Below are positions 1 to 8,345 of a stretch of 64,000 nt of DNA, one piece after another. The stretch covers positions 124,001 to 188,000 of the forward strand of contig NZ_LR594660.1 in NCBI RefSeq assembly GCF_901827155.1, written 5' to 3'. Position 1 is the stretch's first letter, and the number at the start of each line of letters is the position of its first letter. The translations under genes and the position numbers were made by a program. Below the pieces are notes generated by a model, which saw only the letters and a program-made list of their open reading frames with translations, was not told the origin of the DNA and did no database searches. This stretch comes from Variovorax sp. PBL-H6 (GTDB lineage Bacteria > Pseudomonadota > Gammaproteobacteria > Burkholderiales > Burkholderiaceae_C).

Positions 1-1232
1 CGATAGACCCCACCCAGCTCGCCTCGGCCATCCAGGTCAGAAACTTTAAAGCTCTCCTGGACGCCGCGACCTCCGTCGAAAACCTCGCCCTAGCCCTGGA
101 CATGCCACTGCAGCGCGTGAATGAGCTGCTTCGAGGCGAAAACTTTCCCCACGACGTTGCGTACCACATCGAGGTAACGCTAGAGCTGCCCAGCGGGTTC
201 CTTGACCGCGTAAACGCCCGCTTGACACCTGAAGTTGTAAATCGTTTAAAATCTCCGCTAAACTTCAACGCGACTGAAAACGAAGCGGAATCAACCGAAA
301 CGCAAACAGCAGTGGCAGTTCAGGCACCGGTCCAGTTGACGCTCGCAGCGGTGCCGGAAGCAGCGCCAGCCAGCACAGAAGCCGCACCTCAACGACAGGA
401 CGAAGACATGGCCAAAAAACAAAGCTCTCAGCCCGCGAAGAAGACAGCGGCGGCCAAGACCGTGGCTCCGCCCGCGGCGGCCGCCAAGAAGACGCGGGCG
501 CCCGCTGCGACCGCTCCAACGACACACACGCCCGGCGAGGACATCCTCGACACCCGCCGCATCAACTTGGCCGTGCTGACCGAAGCCCCTGGTGCCAAGA
601 GCAAGCTCTGTGAAATCATGGGCATGAGCCCGGCCAACATCTCCCATCGGATTCACAGGAACAAGAAGCTCGACGATGCGGAGGTCAAGCGGTTTACGAC
701 TGCTCTCCACCTTCCCAAGGACTGGTTCGATGGTCCGCGGACGGCGAAGGACATTCCTCCTGCAGTCGTAAAAATGCTGGACCCGGGCCCGAAGCAGCCT
801 CGTGGTACCAAGAAGGCCCTTCGCGAGGCTGCCCAGGGCCTCATTCCTGGCAAGCCTGCTGCTCGCAAGGGCCCCACCACCCGTGTCCTGGCGCCGGCTG
901 ATGTCAAGATGCCTCGGCTCTCGACGGGTGTTGTCGCTCCGACGCGCGCGCCCGCTCCCGTGTCAGTCCCTGCGCTGGCCTCCGTGGGTGCATCGGCGCC
1001 CGTGTCCACACCGTCGGCGGCCGATTTTGCTCCCGCCACGGTCCGCGCACCGGCTTCGGCAGAGCAGCGGCGTTTCGCTGCAGCGCCGGCTGCTTCTGCG
1101 ATTCCGGAAGACGTGGGAACCATCGGGCCCATCGCGACCGCGCTGGTCCAAACGCTGGCGCTGAAGGCGCGCGAGGGTCGCTTGGATGAGGCTACCGCTC
1201 TCAAAATGCTGACGCAGGCTGCCGCACTGTAG
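1..1232 (+). CDS. Tandem-HTH DNA-binding protein, 5' end outside the window
   Basis: The reading frame is open from the first bases, so the start codon lies upstream; at least 409 residues are visible. Two similar helical blocks of about 60 residues each look like lambda-repressor-type HTH units. The first lies near window bases 40-220 and ends LPSGFLD; the second lies near 545-735, contains MSPANISHRIHRNKK, and ends LPKDWFD. Between and after them are Ala/Pro/Lys-rich linkers. The last 30 residues form a predicted amphipathic helix that could oligomerise. The same layout (two HTH-like units ending LPxxW[FL]D, Ala/Pro linker, C-terminal helix) occurs in the gene at 11880-12638, so the two are paralogues. 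A plasmid regulator or nucleoid-type DNA-binding role is inferred from architecture. A terminator follows directly. Confidence 0.75.
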   Translation, partial: IDPTQLASAIQVRNFKALLDAATSVENLALALDMPLQRVNELLRGENFPHDVAYHIEVTLELPSGFLDRVNARLTPEVVNRLKSPLNFNATENEAESTETQTAVAVQAPVQLTLAAVPEAAPASTEAAPQRQDEDMAKKQSSQPAKKTAAAKTVAPPAAAAKKTRAPAATAPTTHTPGEDILDTRRINLAVLTEAPGAKSKLCEIMGMSPANISHRIHRNKKLDDAEVKRFTTALHLPKDWFDGPRTAKDIPPAVVKMLDPGPKQPRGTKKALREAAQGLIPGKPAARKGPTTRVLAPADVKMPRLSTGVVAPTRAPAPVSVPALASVGASAPVSTPSAADFAPATVRAPASAEQRRFAAAPAASAIPEDVGTIGPIATALVQTLALKAREGRLDEATALKMLTQAAAL

Positions 1233-1258
1233 GCGCTAGCCCCCCTCCGACCGTCAGG

Positions 1259-1291
1259 CGGCCCGGTCCCAACCGGGCCGTTTCGCTTTTT
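1259..1291 (+). terminator. Intrinsic terminator after the tandem-HTH gene
   Basis: A nine-base-pair GC-rich stem (CGGCCCGGT with ACCGGGCCG) and CCCA loop are followed by TTTCGCTTTTT. Confidence 0.85.
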
Positions 1292-1456
1292 GGGCGGGTA
1301 CCCGCACTGTGCGGCTTTCCCGCCAACCCTCCAGGTTCTAATCGGGCCATCGAGGCTGTCCACCTTCTAATCGGTAAGGCTTGGAAGGCTAGACGTGTAC
1401 GACGGGCTTCGGCGTCGCCTATACGGAAGTAGACCTCTAAACAACAAAGGACCCCC

Positions 1457-1921
1457 ATGAGTTTGCTTCAACGCATCAAAGACGACTCTCTCCAAGCCCG
1501 CAAGGCCAAGGAGGCGGCAAAGGCGGCAACACTGACCACCCTCTACTCCGAGGCAGCCATGATTGGCAAGAATGCCGGCAATCGCGAGACGACCGACGAG
1601 GAGGTCGCAGCGACCGTCAAGAAGTTCATCAAGAACGCGAAGGAAGCCATCGTGGTACTTGAGAATGCAACCGATGACGCACGTATTGCCGCGCGCGACG
1701 CGTTGCGCCAGGAAGTCAGCGTCTACAACGCCTACCTTCCGCAGCAGCTCGACCACGGGCAGCTCACCTCGGCCATCCTTGGCATTGTCCAGGGCCTGGC
1801 CGAGCGCTCACCCAAACAGATGGGCGCTGTGATGAAGGCCCTGAAGGAACAGCATGGCACCAACTACGACGGCAGTGCCGCGAGCGCCATCGCCAAGGAG
1901 GCTCTGGCATCCGCCAGCTAG
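1457..1921 (+). CDS. GatB/YqeY domain protein
   Basis: This 154-residue protein matches the stand-alone YqeY family, which resembles the C-terminal tail of the GatB subunit of the Glu/Asp-tRNA amidotransferase. Recognisable features are the N-terminal MSLLQRIKDDSLQARKAK helix, the YLPQQL segment in the middle and a C-terminal MGAVMKALKEQHG..DGSAAS stretch that matches the family's MGKVMG..DGK.V region. The family's role is still unclear, although tRNA-dependent metabolism is usually proposed. The ATG is preceded by AAAGGAC at good spacing, and a CCTATAC -10-like box lies at about 1430. It is a single gene with its own terminator. Its presence beside plasmid Glu/Asp tRNAs is suggestive only. 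Confidence 0.88.
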   Translation: MSLLQRIKDDSLQARKAKEAAKAATLTTLYSEAAMIGKNAGNRETTDEEVAATVKKFIKNAKEAIVVLENATDDARIAARDALRQEVSVYNAYLPQQLDHGQLTSAILGIVQGLAERSPKQMGAVMKALKEQHGTNYDGSAASAIAKEALASAS

Positions 1922-1941
1922 GCCTATCCGGGAGCAATTTA

Positions 1942-1968
1942 AGAGCCCTCTCCGAGGGCTCTTTTTCT
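1942..1968 (+). terminator. Intrinsic terminator of the yqeY-like gene
   Basis: Perfect stem AGAGCCCTC/GAGGGCTCT with a two-base loop, followed by TTTTTCTT. Confidence 0.9.
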
Positions 1969-2021
1969 TGGCCTCTCCAGGGCACTCCGCTACACCCGGT
2001 ATCAACCCTTGGAGCCCCTTC

Positions 2022-2432
2022 GTGAATCTAAATCTTTTTCCCTTCGTGGCCGCCTTTGCGCTACTTGCTGGCTGCAATGGCAACGTGCCCTCGAGCCCTC
2101 ACCAGCTGAAGGAGCAGCTCATCCGGCTCGGACAGTCCACCGAGACAACGATGCACTCTGCGAAGCAGTCTGCCGAGACCGCAAAGTCCAGCGCAGAGGG
2201 CGCGGCGGTCACTGCGACGAGTACCGCGGATGGCGTCAAGGAGTCCCTCACCTCGTTCGGTGAGAACGTCACTTCAGCGAGCGACACTGCAGCGTCCACG
2301 CTGACCAAGGTCGGTGAGGCGGCGCAAGCCGGCGTCCAGCACGTCTCAAATAGGCTCACCTCGCTCGGCGAGTTGGTCCTTGAGGCGACTTCTGACAAGC
2401 CTGCGTCAACAGCGGCACCTGCGCAGAACTAG
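2022..2432 (+). CDS. Small Ala/Ser/Thr-rich lipoprotein
   Basis: The start chosen is the GTG with GGAG about eight bases upstream. The product has 136 residues. The N-terminus is a lipoprotein signal: a hydrophobic stretch ending LLAGC, so Cys17 should be acylated. The mature part is low-complexity, predicted long helix, rich in A, S, T, E and K with SAETAKSSAEG-like heptad repeats, resembling apolipoprotein or LEA-like helical repeats. It is probably anchored in the envelope; function unknown. A GCTACAC -10-like box lies at about 1990. Confidence 0.75.
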   Translation: MNLNLFPFVAAFALLAGCNGNVPSSPHQLKEQLIRLGQSTETTMHSAKQSAETAKSSAEGAAVTATSTADGVKESLTSFGENVTSASDTAASTLTKVGEAAQAGVQHVSNRLTSLGELVLEATSDKPASTAAPAQN

Positions 2433-2449
2433 TGCCTCGACAAAAAGAA

Positions 2450-2476
2450 GGGCCGCCGAGGTAACTCGGCGGCCTT
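2450..2476. terminator. Bidirectional terminator between convergent genes
   Basis: Stem GGCCGCCGAG/CTCGGCGGCC with GTAA loop and TTTT on the plus side; it sits between the lipoprotein gene and the convergent WGR-ligase gene. Confidence 0.85.
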
Positions 2477-2483
2477 TTCAGAA

Positions 2484-3593
2484 TCAGGCTTCGTCAGCCT
2501 CGTCGCTGCTCACGCCTTCAGGCTTGAACACGAGCTGCTTCAACGAGCAGGCGTCGGTGCCGACGTCGTCACGAGCGCCTTGGTACCGCGGCTGGAACAG
2601 GCTACCGCCCTTGAACGCATACAGATACTCGACCTCAGCCAGCGCGCGCACGGCCGGGATGAGGTGGTTGGGCGGAATCGTCACGTTGCCCACATCGACT
2701 TCGGCCCCGGCTTCGTCCAGCAGCACCATGCTCACGCTGCGCTTGGTCGTGCTTTGCGCTCCGACAATCACGGTGGCTCGATGGGTGAACACTCGCTTGA
2801 GCTGGTTGCCGCCGGAGTTGGGGCGACCAGGCACATACTGGGCGTCTCGATGCTTGAAGACAAGGCCTTCGCCGGACGCGGACTTCACAGCCGCATAGAG
2901 CGCTCTCTTGGCTTCGCTGGTGTAGGCCGTGCCGGTGATGGCCACTTGCTTGGCGCCGGCGGCCTTCAGGAGGTCCTGCACAGCCTGCAGCATACTCACC
3001 CGGTACCCGCACTCCTGCACCTTCATGTCCATGCCTTCCCACTCGAGGATGTCGAACACGAAGTACGTCTCACCGATGAGCTCGCCATCCAGGACGTAGG
3101 GTGCATGCCCTTCGAGCGCAGCAAGCGCCTTGGCCACACACTCTGGGAGGCCCGTTGCCAGGCCCTTTCGGTTGATGCCCAGCAGTTCGGTGCCGGTGTG
3201 CTGAGTGAGACGACGGTGTCCGTCGTATTTCGGCTGCATCAGCCAGTCGGGGTCGTCCAGCAAGCGCTGAGCCTGCTCTTCATCAATGACGTTGAGCAGC
3301 TGCGGCACGACGCCGGTGAAGCGCTCCTCCATCGACGTGTTGACAAAGGCGCTGCCGGCTTCACCCGGCGAGTAACCCTTGCCCACCTTCTCGCTGACGA
3401 GCTTGTCGTAGGTCTTCTTCGCCGCCTCGTAGCCGACGGGAGCCTTCGTTTTCGCGCCCGAGGTCAGCGTACCGCCACGCGGCCCGTATTGAAACAGAAC
3501 CACCCACCCTGGCTCCTTCTGCTCCAACTGGGCGTGGTATTCTTTGTTGGACTTGGCGTCCTTGTAAAAGAGCGAGATTTTTTCTGCTTGCAT
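2484..3593 (-). CDS. WGR domain fused to ATP-dependent DNA ligase-like domain
   Basis: The start is the ATG with AAGGA four bases upstream, giving 369 residues. Residues 1-85 form a WGR domain (FYKDAKSNKEYH..., QYGPRGG in place of the family's WGR signature), known from PARP-type proteins as a nicked-DNA-binding module. The rest is a nucleotidyltransferase of the DNA ligase superfamily: motif I KYDGHR with the adenylated lysine, motif III DGEL, motif IV EGLVFK, motif V region LKRV, then a C-terminal OB-like segment ending ...FQPRYQGARDDV. This combination suggests an enzyme that recognises and seals nicks in repair. It is a single gene. The closest relative in the window is the protein at 18025-18900, which has the same order but lacks the ligase motifs. 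Confidence 0.85.
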   Translation of the reverse strand: MQAEKISLFYKDAKSNKEYHAQLEQKEPGWVVLFQYGPRGGTLTSGAKTKAPVGYEAAKKTYDKLVSEKVGKGYSPGEAGSAFVNTSMEERFTGVVPQLLNVIDEEQAQRLLDDPDWLMQPKYDGHRRLTQHTGTELLGINRKGLATGLPECVAKALAALEGHAPYVLDGELIGETYFVFDILEWEGMDMKVQECGYRVSMLQAVQDLLKAAGAKQVAITGTAYTSEAKRALYAAVKSASGEGLVFKHRDAQYVPGRPNSGGNQLKRVFTHRATVIVGAQSTTKRSVSMVLLDEAGAEVDVGNVTIPPNHLIPAVRALAEVEYLYAFKGGSLFQPRYQGARDDVGTDACSLKQLVFKPEGVSSDEADEA

Positions 3594-3686
3594 CGATGTC
3601 CTTGTGTTGAAAACAGCATCCGCTGTACAAGGTCTAGCTAGCCTTCGGCCCTCCGCTAAAACTGGCGCCGGCGCGTCCGCAAAGGA

Positions 3687-3715
3687 AAGCCGCACCAGGA
3701 AACTGGTGCGGCTAT
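3687..3715 (-). terminator. Intrinsic terminator of the 3746-4965 gene
   Basis: Minus-strand stem AGCCGCACCA/TGGTGCGGCT followed by TTTCCTTT. Its position just past base 3746 supports the frameshifted C-terminus assigned to the upstream gene. Confidence 0.75.
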
Positions 3716-3745
3716 GAAATTGAGCGTCAGTGCTCGTTTAGACAA

Positions 3746-4965
3746 CTACGCCTGGTTGTCCGCGGCTGCGAATCCAACTGTCCATGCGTCTCTATCCCGA
3801 ACCTCGACATCGCTGGTCGCTGCCCCCTGCAAGAGTTCCACCAAATCCATGGCGTGTGTCAGGGTTTCGACCGTGTCGTAATAGCCACCGTCAACATAAA
3901 CGTTGTAGGGCCCAAACGCGTCCTTGGACAGTTTCCTCGTATCGAACGAGAACTCGCCAACGGGCGGCCGCTGCGGTCCGTTCCAGAACCGCTGCTGAGC
4001 AGCGCGGCAGGCGGCTATGGCCCCTGTGCGCTCTTGGCCGCCACGCGGGCAACACCCGATGTGGCTTGAACCCCGTCAGGCGCGCGGCAGAAAACCTCAA
4101 AAAGCTCAATCGGACCATCCTCGGACCTGGCCACCTCCGCCGCCTTGGGGGCAACGGAAGCGGAAGCTCCAAACTTCTGCTCGATGTAGAACTCGTAGAG
4201 GGTCCCTTTCTTGTTCACAAACCCGCCCTCCTTCGCGCTCCAGCGGAGTTCGCGGAGCTCGGCGACGGTCAGCGGGTGGTCCACGTCGCGCCCGTCCTCT
4301 TCGAAGTGCAAGTCGAGAACGACATGGCTTGCGTCGTCCTCCTCGTCGAAGTCGGCGGCCGGTTCCTCCAGCAGCTGCGCGACATCGCCGTCGAGGTAAC
4401 GCACTGGGAACGAACGACCGTCAACGACAACGTGCGCGACCGCGTCGAAGGGGTAAAGGTCCATGATGGTGGGCGGGCGAGTCGCCTCGCGCGCCGGCCC
4501 GGACGCCTTCGCAGGCTTCTTGGCCGCGCCGACCTCGAGAGGTCCGCCCTGAACCAGGGCTCCAAGAATGGCGCCCATCACCGCCTGCGGGTCCTGCTGC
4601 CACTCATCGCTGACCCAGTAGGCAATCTCGCGGCCCAGTGGGTCGCAGATGCGCACGTAGTCCAACGGTTCGTCCCCTTGGGCGTAGCGCAGCTCAAAGC
4701 CGTTGTGGGCCATGACCGCATACTCCGGTCCATAGGTGACGTCCTGGTTGTCCTCGATGTGGTCGAGCTCGACTGGCATCAGCTTGGCGTCAATCGCCTC
4801 CTGGGAGACGCTGTCGTTCAAAGCGGCCCAATTCTGGAAGCCGGTCATGGTGGCAAGGGCGTCGAGCGCCTGGCCATGCTTGAGCTCGAAGCCCAGGCTC
4901 GTAGCGAACTTCTCGAGGGAGCGAGCCGCCTTCTTGGCGGACTGTGCGTTGTAGATGTGAAGCAT
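3746..4965 (-). CDS. Glyoxalase_8-like N-domain protein, broken by a frameshift
   Basis: The first frame gives 316 residues, ending at 4015. Residues about 12-50 (LEKFATSLGFELKHGQAL, then GFQNWAAL) match the short helical module annotated as glyoxalase-related (Pfam Glyoxalase_8); two other proteins here (49985-50449, 50706-51713) start with the same module. The middle has acidic, beta-rich sequence of unknown type. Beyond the stop, a second frame with coding-like sequence (RFWNGPQ..., DAFGPYNVYVDGGYYDTVE, MDLVELLQGAAT) runs to a TAG at 3746. That frame has no usable start codon and joins the first at a GGGG run near 4018-4024. A one-base frameshift (mutation, read error, or programmed) would give about 400 residues. 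AAGGA precedes the ATG, and the 5' leader is long (CTATAC at about 5151). Confidence 0.65.
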
Positions 4966-5176
4966 GAGTTTTCCTTTGTGGATGAGCGCGAAGCGCCATC
5001 ACGTTCATTTCGTGTCGATTGCCTGCATTACCGATAGGCGCCTCGCGTGACATGCACGAAGGCACTCAGGGTGTGTTTTCCTTGAATGCGCTGCTCAATT
5101 CACCGTCCCCGTGAGGGGGCAGGCGGAGGGCGACAGCGCGCGCCTGGCACGTATAGGGAAGGGCCAGAATTGAAAA

Positions 5177-5194
5177 AGCCCCGCTAGCGGGGCT
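5177..5194 (-). terminator. Terminator of the SIMPL-domain gene
   Basis: Perfect palindrome AGCCCCGCTAGCGGGGCT, followed on the minus strand by TTTTT. Confidence 0.85.
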
Positions 5195-5212
5195 TCAGGA
5201 GTTCACAATGGC

Positions 5213-5932
5213 TCAACGCTTTAGGGTGACCGCGCCGGACACCGTGACGGACACCGTCGCCTTGCCAGGCTCCATGGGCAGCGGCTCAGTCGCTCGCGAT
5301 GCCATTTCGGCCGACATTGCCATCGATTTCATCATCGGCCCCGGCGGGCGGGGGTTGTAGCCGCTCTGGCCGATGGAAATTTCCTTGATTTCGGTCTGAG
5401 GGAACCCCAGGGCGAGGGCAGTCACCTTGGCCTTACCCTGGAATTCTTCGACAGCCGTCCCGATGAGTCCCTTCTCGGCCTGGGTACGCGCCGTGGTCGA
5501 GAGATAGAAGCCGGAGCCGGTCAGACGCGCTTGAGTGCCCAGTTCCGCGGCCGCTTGGGCAACGGCACTGGTGTTCTTGGATTCGATGCGAATCTCGCCG
5601 CGCGAGCGCCAACTGGCGATTTTTCCGTCGCGCCCGTAGACCGGGCCGGTGTAGAAGCTCTCCGTGCGCACATCGAGACCGGACGTCTCCTTGGCTTGTG
5701 CCACGACCTTCGCGAACGCTGCTGCAGCCTGGCGCTGGGCGTCCTTGGCCTCGCGCGCCTCACGCTCGACGGTCAGGCTGGCCCATGCAGTGTCTTCCAC
5801 GACCTCCAGATTCGCCGCTGCATCGAGGCGCAGCGTCGGAGGTTGGGACTCCAGCCCTTCCTGAGCAGCGTGTGCGCCGGCGACCAAAACGGTGGCGGCG
5901 AGGATTGAAATGAGGGAGCGATGAAGGCGCAT
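5213..5932 (-). CDS. SIMPL (DUF541) domain periplasmic protein
   Basis: The start is the ATG of MRLHRSLIS, preceded by AAAGGA; 239 residues. Residues 1-22 are a Sec signal peptide (Lys/Arg-containing N-terminus, ILAATVLVAGAHA core and cleavage site). The mature protein follows the SIMPL pattern: LEVVEDTAWASLTVEREA near the start, alternating strands and Ala-rich helices, and a C-terminal beta strand ATVSVTVSGAVTLK. SIMPL proteins such as E. coli YggE are periplasmic, form ring-like oligomers and are linked to oxidative or membrane stress. The Met-rich stretch near residue 205 (MMKSMAMSAEM) is notable. Single gene with its own terminator. Confidence 0.85.
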   Translation of the reverse strand: MRLHRSLISILAATVLVAGAHAAQEGLESQPPTLRLDAAANLEVVEDTAWASLTVEREAREAKDAQRQAAAAFAKVVAQAKETSGLDVRTESFYTGPVYGRDGKIASWRSRGEIRIESKNTSAVAQAAAELGTQARLTGSGFYLSTTARTQAEKGLIGTAVEEFQGKAKVTALALGFPQTEIKEISIGQSGYNPRPPGPMMKSMAMSAEMASRATEPLPMEPGKATVSVTVSGAVTLKR

Positions 5933-5994
5933 GGAAATCCTTTGGAAAAGTTGTTTTGCCAATGGTGTAGCCATGCGCGCGGACGGCAAAAGGA

Positions 5995-6022
5995 AGAGGT
6001 CCCCGCAAGAGCGAGGACCTCT
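5995..6022 (-). terminator. Terminator of the 6063-6476 gene
   Basis: Minus-strand stem AGAGGTCCTCG/CGGGGACCTCT followed by TCCTTTT. Confidence 0.75.
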
Positions 6023-6062
6023 AGGAATCGAAAAGAAGAAAATGTGTCCGTCGAAGGGTGCG

Positions 6063-6476
6063 CTACGCCGGCACGGTCTCGAAATCCGATTCTCGCACGT
6101 CCACCCCGAAGAGCCTGAAGGCATAGTCGATGTCCCCGGCGACCGAAGCTGCGATGACGTCATCACCGCGAACGAGGGCTGCACCGAGGCGATGGTTGCC
6201 GTCGGTCAGGGGCCAATTGACGACGCAGCCTAGGCTGGGGACGCCGACATCGACCGCTACCGCCTCTGACCAGCCGTAGTGGACCAGAAAGGCGATGCGC
6301 TCGATGTGCTCCGTCAAGGTCCACTCGACAGTGGCCATCCCGAAGGCTTCGGAGCGTAGGCGACCCTCTGCCAATGCCCGGCGCACGTCTGGTGCCGAGA
6401 AGCGGCCGGTCGTCCAGGGGTTCGAGAAGGGGTTGCAAAGCTTCGCCAGCTTCCTAACTGGAAGATTCACTGCCAT
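6063..6476 (-). CDS. Small protein with ParB/sulfiredoxin-like DGNHR motif
   Basis: The 137-residue product has DGNHRLGAALVRG near residue 92, preceded by an NWPLT strand. The DGxHRxxA pattern is typical of the ParB/sulfiredoxin fold, but no other domain is recognisable, so function is open. AGGAACACC precedes the ATG. A GCTAAACCGAGAAGA stretch just upstream resembles the promoter/leader of the gene starting at 53200. Confidence 0.65.
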   Translation of the reverse strand: MAVNLPVRKLAKLCNPFSNPWTTGRFSAPDVRRALAEGRLRSEAFGMATVEWTLTEHIERIAFLVHYGWSEAVAVDVGVPSLGCVVNWPLTDGNHRLGAALVRGDDVIAASVAGDIDYAFRLFGVDVRESDFETVPA

Positions 6477-6559
6477 GGTGTTCCTAGAAATGGTCTTCTC
6501 GGTTTAGCGAGCGTCGGCTTGGCCGGCTATAGGACGTTCGGCAACCAAGGACAACCAAC

Positions 6560-6916
6560 ATGCCAAGTCGTACATTCTCGACGAAAGACCTTTCCGCATG
6601 ACGAAAGCTGCCTTGCTCGCAAGCTCCGCATTCTTCCGGACACGCGGCATTTCGCCGACACATGCCAACGGGTGCATTGAGGCCGAGGCGCTCCGCCCTG
6701 AGGCTATTCGGTCCCGCATCGGTGGTTTTCGACATGGCAACCCTCGACGCCACGTCGGAATGCTCCAGCCTACCGGCGCTCCTGGGTGCTTGGAACGAGG
6801 CCGGCCAAGGCAACTTCCAGTACTGGCCCGCCAACTGCACCGCCACGTCGAAATTCAATGCCGAACCTTCGAGGCGCTTTTTTCGGGGGCGCGACGTCTC
6901 TGGTGTAAGCCGATGA
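6560..6916 (+). pseudogene. Probable decayed plus-strand gene
   Basis: A GGCTATAGG -10-like box and the leader CAACCAAGGACAACCAAC directly precede an ATG at 6560, as in intact genes here. That frame stops after 13 codons (MPSRTFSTKDLSA). Further on the same frame reopens with strongly GC3-biased codons (VVFDMATLDATSECSS, ALLGAWNEAGQGNFQYW) and ends at 6916. The intervening part reads better in another frame. This fits a gene that has suffered at least one indel, though a short overlapping ORF from the ATG at 6598 cannot be excluded. Product unknown. Confidence 0.4.
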
Positions 6917-6922
6917 CCGAGC

Positions 6923-7252
6923 TTATGGCGCCAGGGGGTCGACCGAGCAAAGGATAAGCGGCGTTCGCTCGCCGACGAAGGCGCCTTCGACGTTGAACGA
7001 GACCCACTCGTCCGCCTCTTCCTCGGTCATGCCCTCCTCAGCAAAGGCCTGCACCAGCTTGTTCCGGTCGTATACGACGACCGGCCCGAGGTTGATGCGC
7101 TCGGCGACACCAACGATTGCCTTGTCGAGACTTGGAGGGTCCAGGAACAGCATCTCGTCGTCGTAAGCAGCTGCAAGTCGGTCTCGCAGGAGCTCTGGCG
7201 CGTCATGCTCACCACCGTGGTGGTCGGGGCGGGGCTCAATGGAGTTGGGCAT
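6923..7252 (-). CDS. Conserved-looking 109-residue protein, function unknown
   Basis: The frame has high GC3 and a clear promoter, GCTACAC about ten bases ahead of the start with GGACCT between. The C-terminal half contains GMTEEEADEWVSFNVEGA, which reads like a conserved acidic helix-strand unit. No catalytic motif or membrane segment is visible. Confidence 0.7.
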   Translation of the reverse strand: MPNSIEPRPDHHGGEHDAPELLRDRLAAAYDDEMLFLDPPSLDKAIVGVAERINLGPVVVYDRNKLVQAFAEEGMTEEEADEWVSFNVEGAFVGERTPLILCSVDPLAP

Positions 7253-7294
7253 AGGTCCGGCGTGTAGCGCCGCGACTTATCTGCTGAACGCCGC

Positions 7295-7639
7295 TTAGCT
7301 GTTTGTCGGCTCCGGCTCAAGGGTGCCCGCCCTGGCGCGCGCCAGGACTTCGGCTGCATGCCCAGGCTGGGTGAAGCAGCGGTTCAGCTCGACCACCGGA
7401 ATTCGGCCGGTGAGCACCACCAGGCGCTCGGCCTCCGCGGAATTCTTGTCGGCTCGAAGCTTGGCGCGGCGGTCCATGCCCCACGGCTCCACGAGCTCCG
7501 GGCTGCCGTGCTGAAGCACCGCACCGCTTACCTCATCGAGAGCCAATGAGACGGCCAGCATGGGCTGGCCAAGCAACTTCTCCCCCTGGTACAACTCGTA
7601 CAGGTCGTTCCGAAGCCGATAGGAGAACTCGCCGCTCAT
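7295..7639 (-). CDS. Hypothetical protein, second gene of a small operon
   Basis: This 114-residue protein (MSGEFSYRLRNDLYELYQG...) begins 13 bases after the stop of the 7653-8072 gene, so the two are probably co-transcribed. It has no signal peptide, membrane segment or motif that I recognise. Confidence 0.65.
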   Translation of the reverse strand: MSGEFSYRLRNDLYELYQGEKLLGQPMLAVSLALDEVSGAVLQHGSPELVEPWGMDRRAKLRADKNSAEAERLVVLTGRIPVVELNRCFTQPGHAAEVLARARAGTLEPEPTNS

Positions 7640-7652
7640 CGCCGCCGAAGGC

Positions 7653-8072
7653 TCACTGGCCCGAAGATTCGCCGTCGGCCTTTGCAGGCGTATCCGCGGC
7701 CGCCAAAGCCTTCACGAGCTCCTTTTGGCTGAGCCCCAGCGCTGCAAGGTTGGTCTCCAGCGATTCGACCGCAGCCAGCACGTGCCGCTGGGCCTCGTCG
7801 ACGACAGCCATCAAGGCCTCGACGTCGGCGAGCGACCTGGTGGTCACCTCCGCGGCCGCCTGGGCGTCAGCCCCGTTCGCACGGATGATGTGGTTGAACA
7901 GCCAGAGCGAAGCGTTTCGGACGTCGCGGCAGTACGCCAGCGTTTCCTCGTACTCCTGGCCGGCGTTCTTCGATGACGCCCCGCGGCGCTTGACCACGAC
8001 GACGTTCATGGAGTGCCAGTCGGCTCTGAGTCCGTACCGGGCGACTTCGTTGGGGATAAGGTCGAGAGACAT
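7653..8072 (-). CDS. Hypothetical helical protein
   Basis: The product has 139 residues. The N-terminal third is basic (VVVVKRRGASSKNAG); the rest is predicted helical with long Ala/Glu/Leu stretches between residues 60 and 125, compatible with a coiled coil or four-helix bundle. It lies between the Cys-rich gene upstream (stop at 8079, 6 bases away) and 7295-7639 downstream: a three-gene operon. Confidence 0.65.
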   Translation of the reverse strand: MSLDLIPNEVARYGLRADWHSMNVVVVKRRGASSKNAGQEYEETLAYCRDVRNASLWLFNHIIRANGADAQAAAEVTTRSLADVEALMAVVDEAQRHVLAAVESLETNLAALGLSQKELVKALAAADTPAKADGESSGQ

Positions 8073-8078
8073 GATTTT

Positions 8079-8345
8079 TCAGACCGCCAGCGGCGGAAGT
8101 TTGGGTTGACCCTCGATTTCGGCCACGAAGTTGATAGCCGCACAGGCGGCACCCCTCCAGGCACTCGAAGGCTTTTTGTCATCGCATTGACCCGGGCGGT
8201 ATTCCCGCCACACGTCGCGCTGCAGTGCTCGAGGAACCATTCGCCAGTGCTTCGCGCACATCAGCAGCTCGGGGCGCACAGCGGTCAGGCAGGCCTGCGC
8301 ATGGCACCGGTGTGTCACGGCGGGGCGGGTTCGTTGAACATGCAA
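8079..8345 (-). CDS. Small Cys/His-rich protein, possible zinc binder
   Basis: An 88-residue protein with C-H-x-x-x-C near residue 14 and MCAKHWRMVPRALQRDVWRE following, then YRPGQCDD and a C-terminal AI-containing helix. The CxxHWxxVPxxLQxxVWxxYxxGQ pattern recurs, as I recall, in small phage and plasmid proteins of unknown function. The spacing of Cys and His suggests one zinc site. A CTATAC box lies a few bases ahead of the start, so translation may begin at the ATG shown or slightly downstream. First gene of the 8345-7295 operon. Confidence 0.7.
   Translation of the reverse strand: MHVQRTRPAVTHRCHAQACLTAVRPELLMCAKHWRMVPRALQRDVWREYRPGQCDDKKPSSAWRGAACAAINFVAEIEGQPKLPPLAV

Noticed and set aside
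2580-3641. A 353-codon plus-strand frame opposite the WGR-ligase gene
   Set aside because: The minus frame has ligase motifs, a ribosome binding site and GC3 bias; the plus frame is its shadow.
3784-5037. A 417-codon plus-strand frame
   Set aside because: It runs opposite a minus-strand gene with a recognisable N-domain and start site; its product is Arg-rich and featureless, as expected of an antisense shadow in GC-rich DNA.
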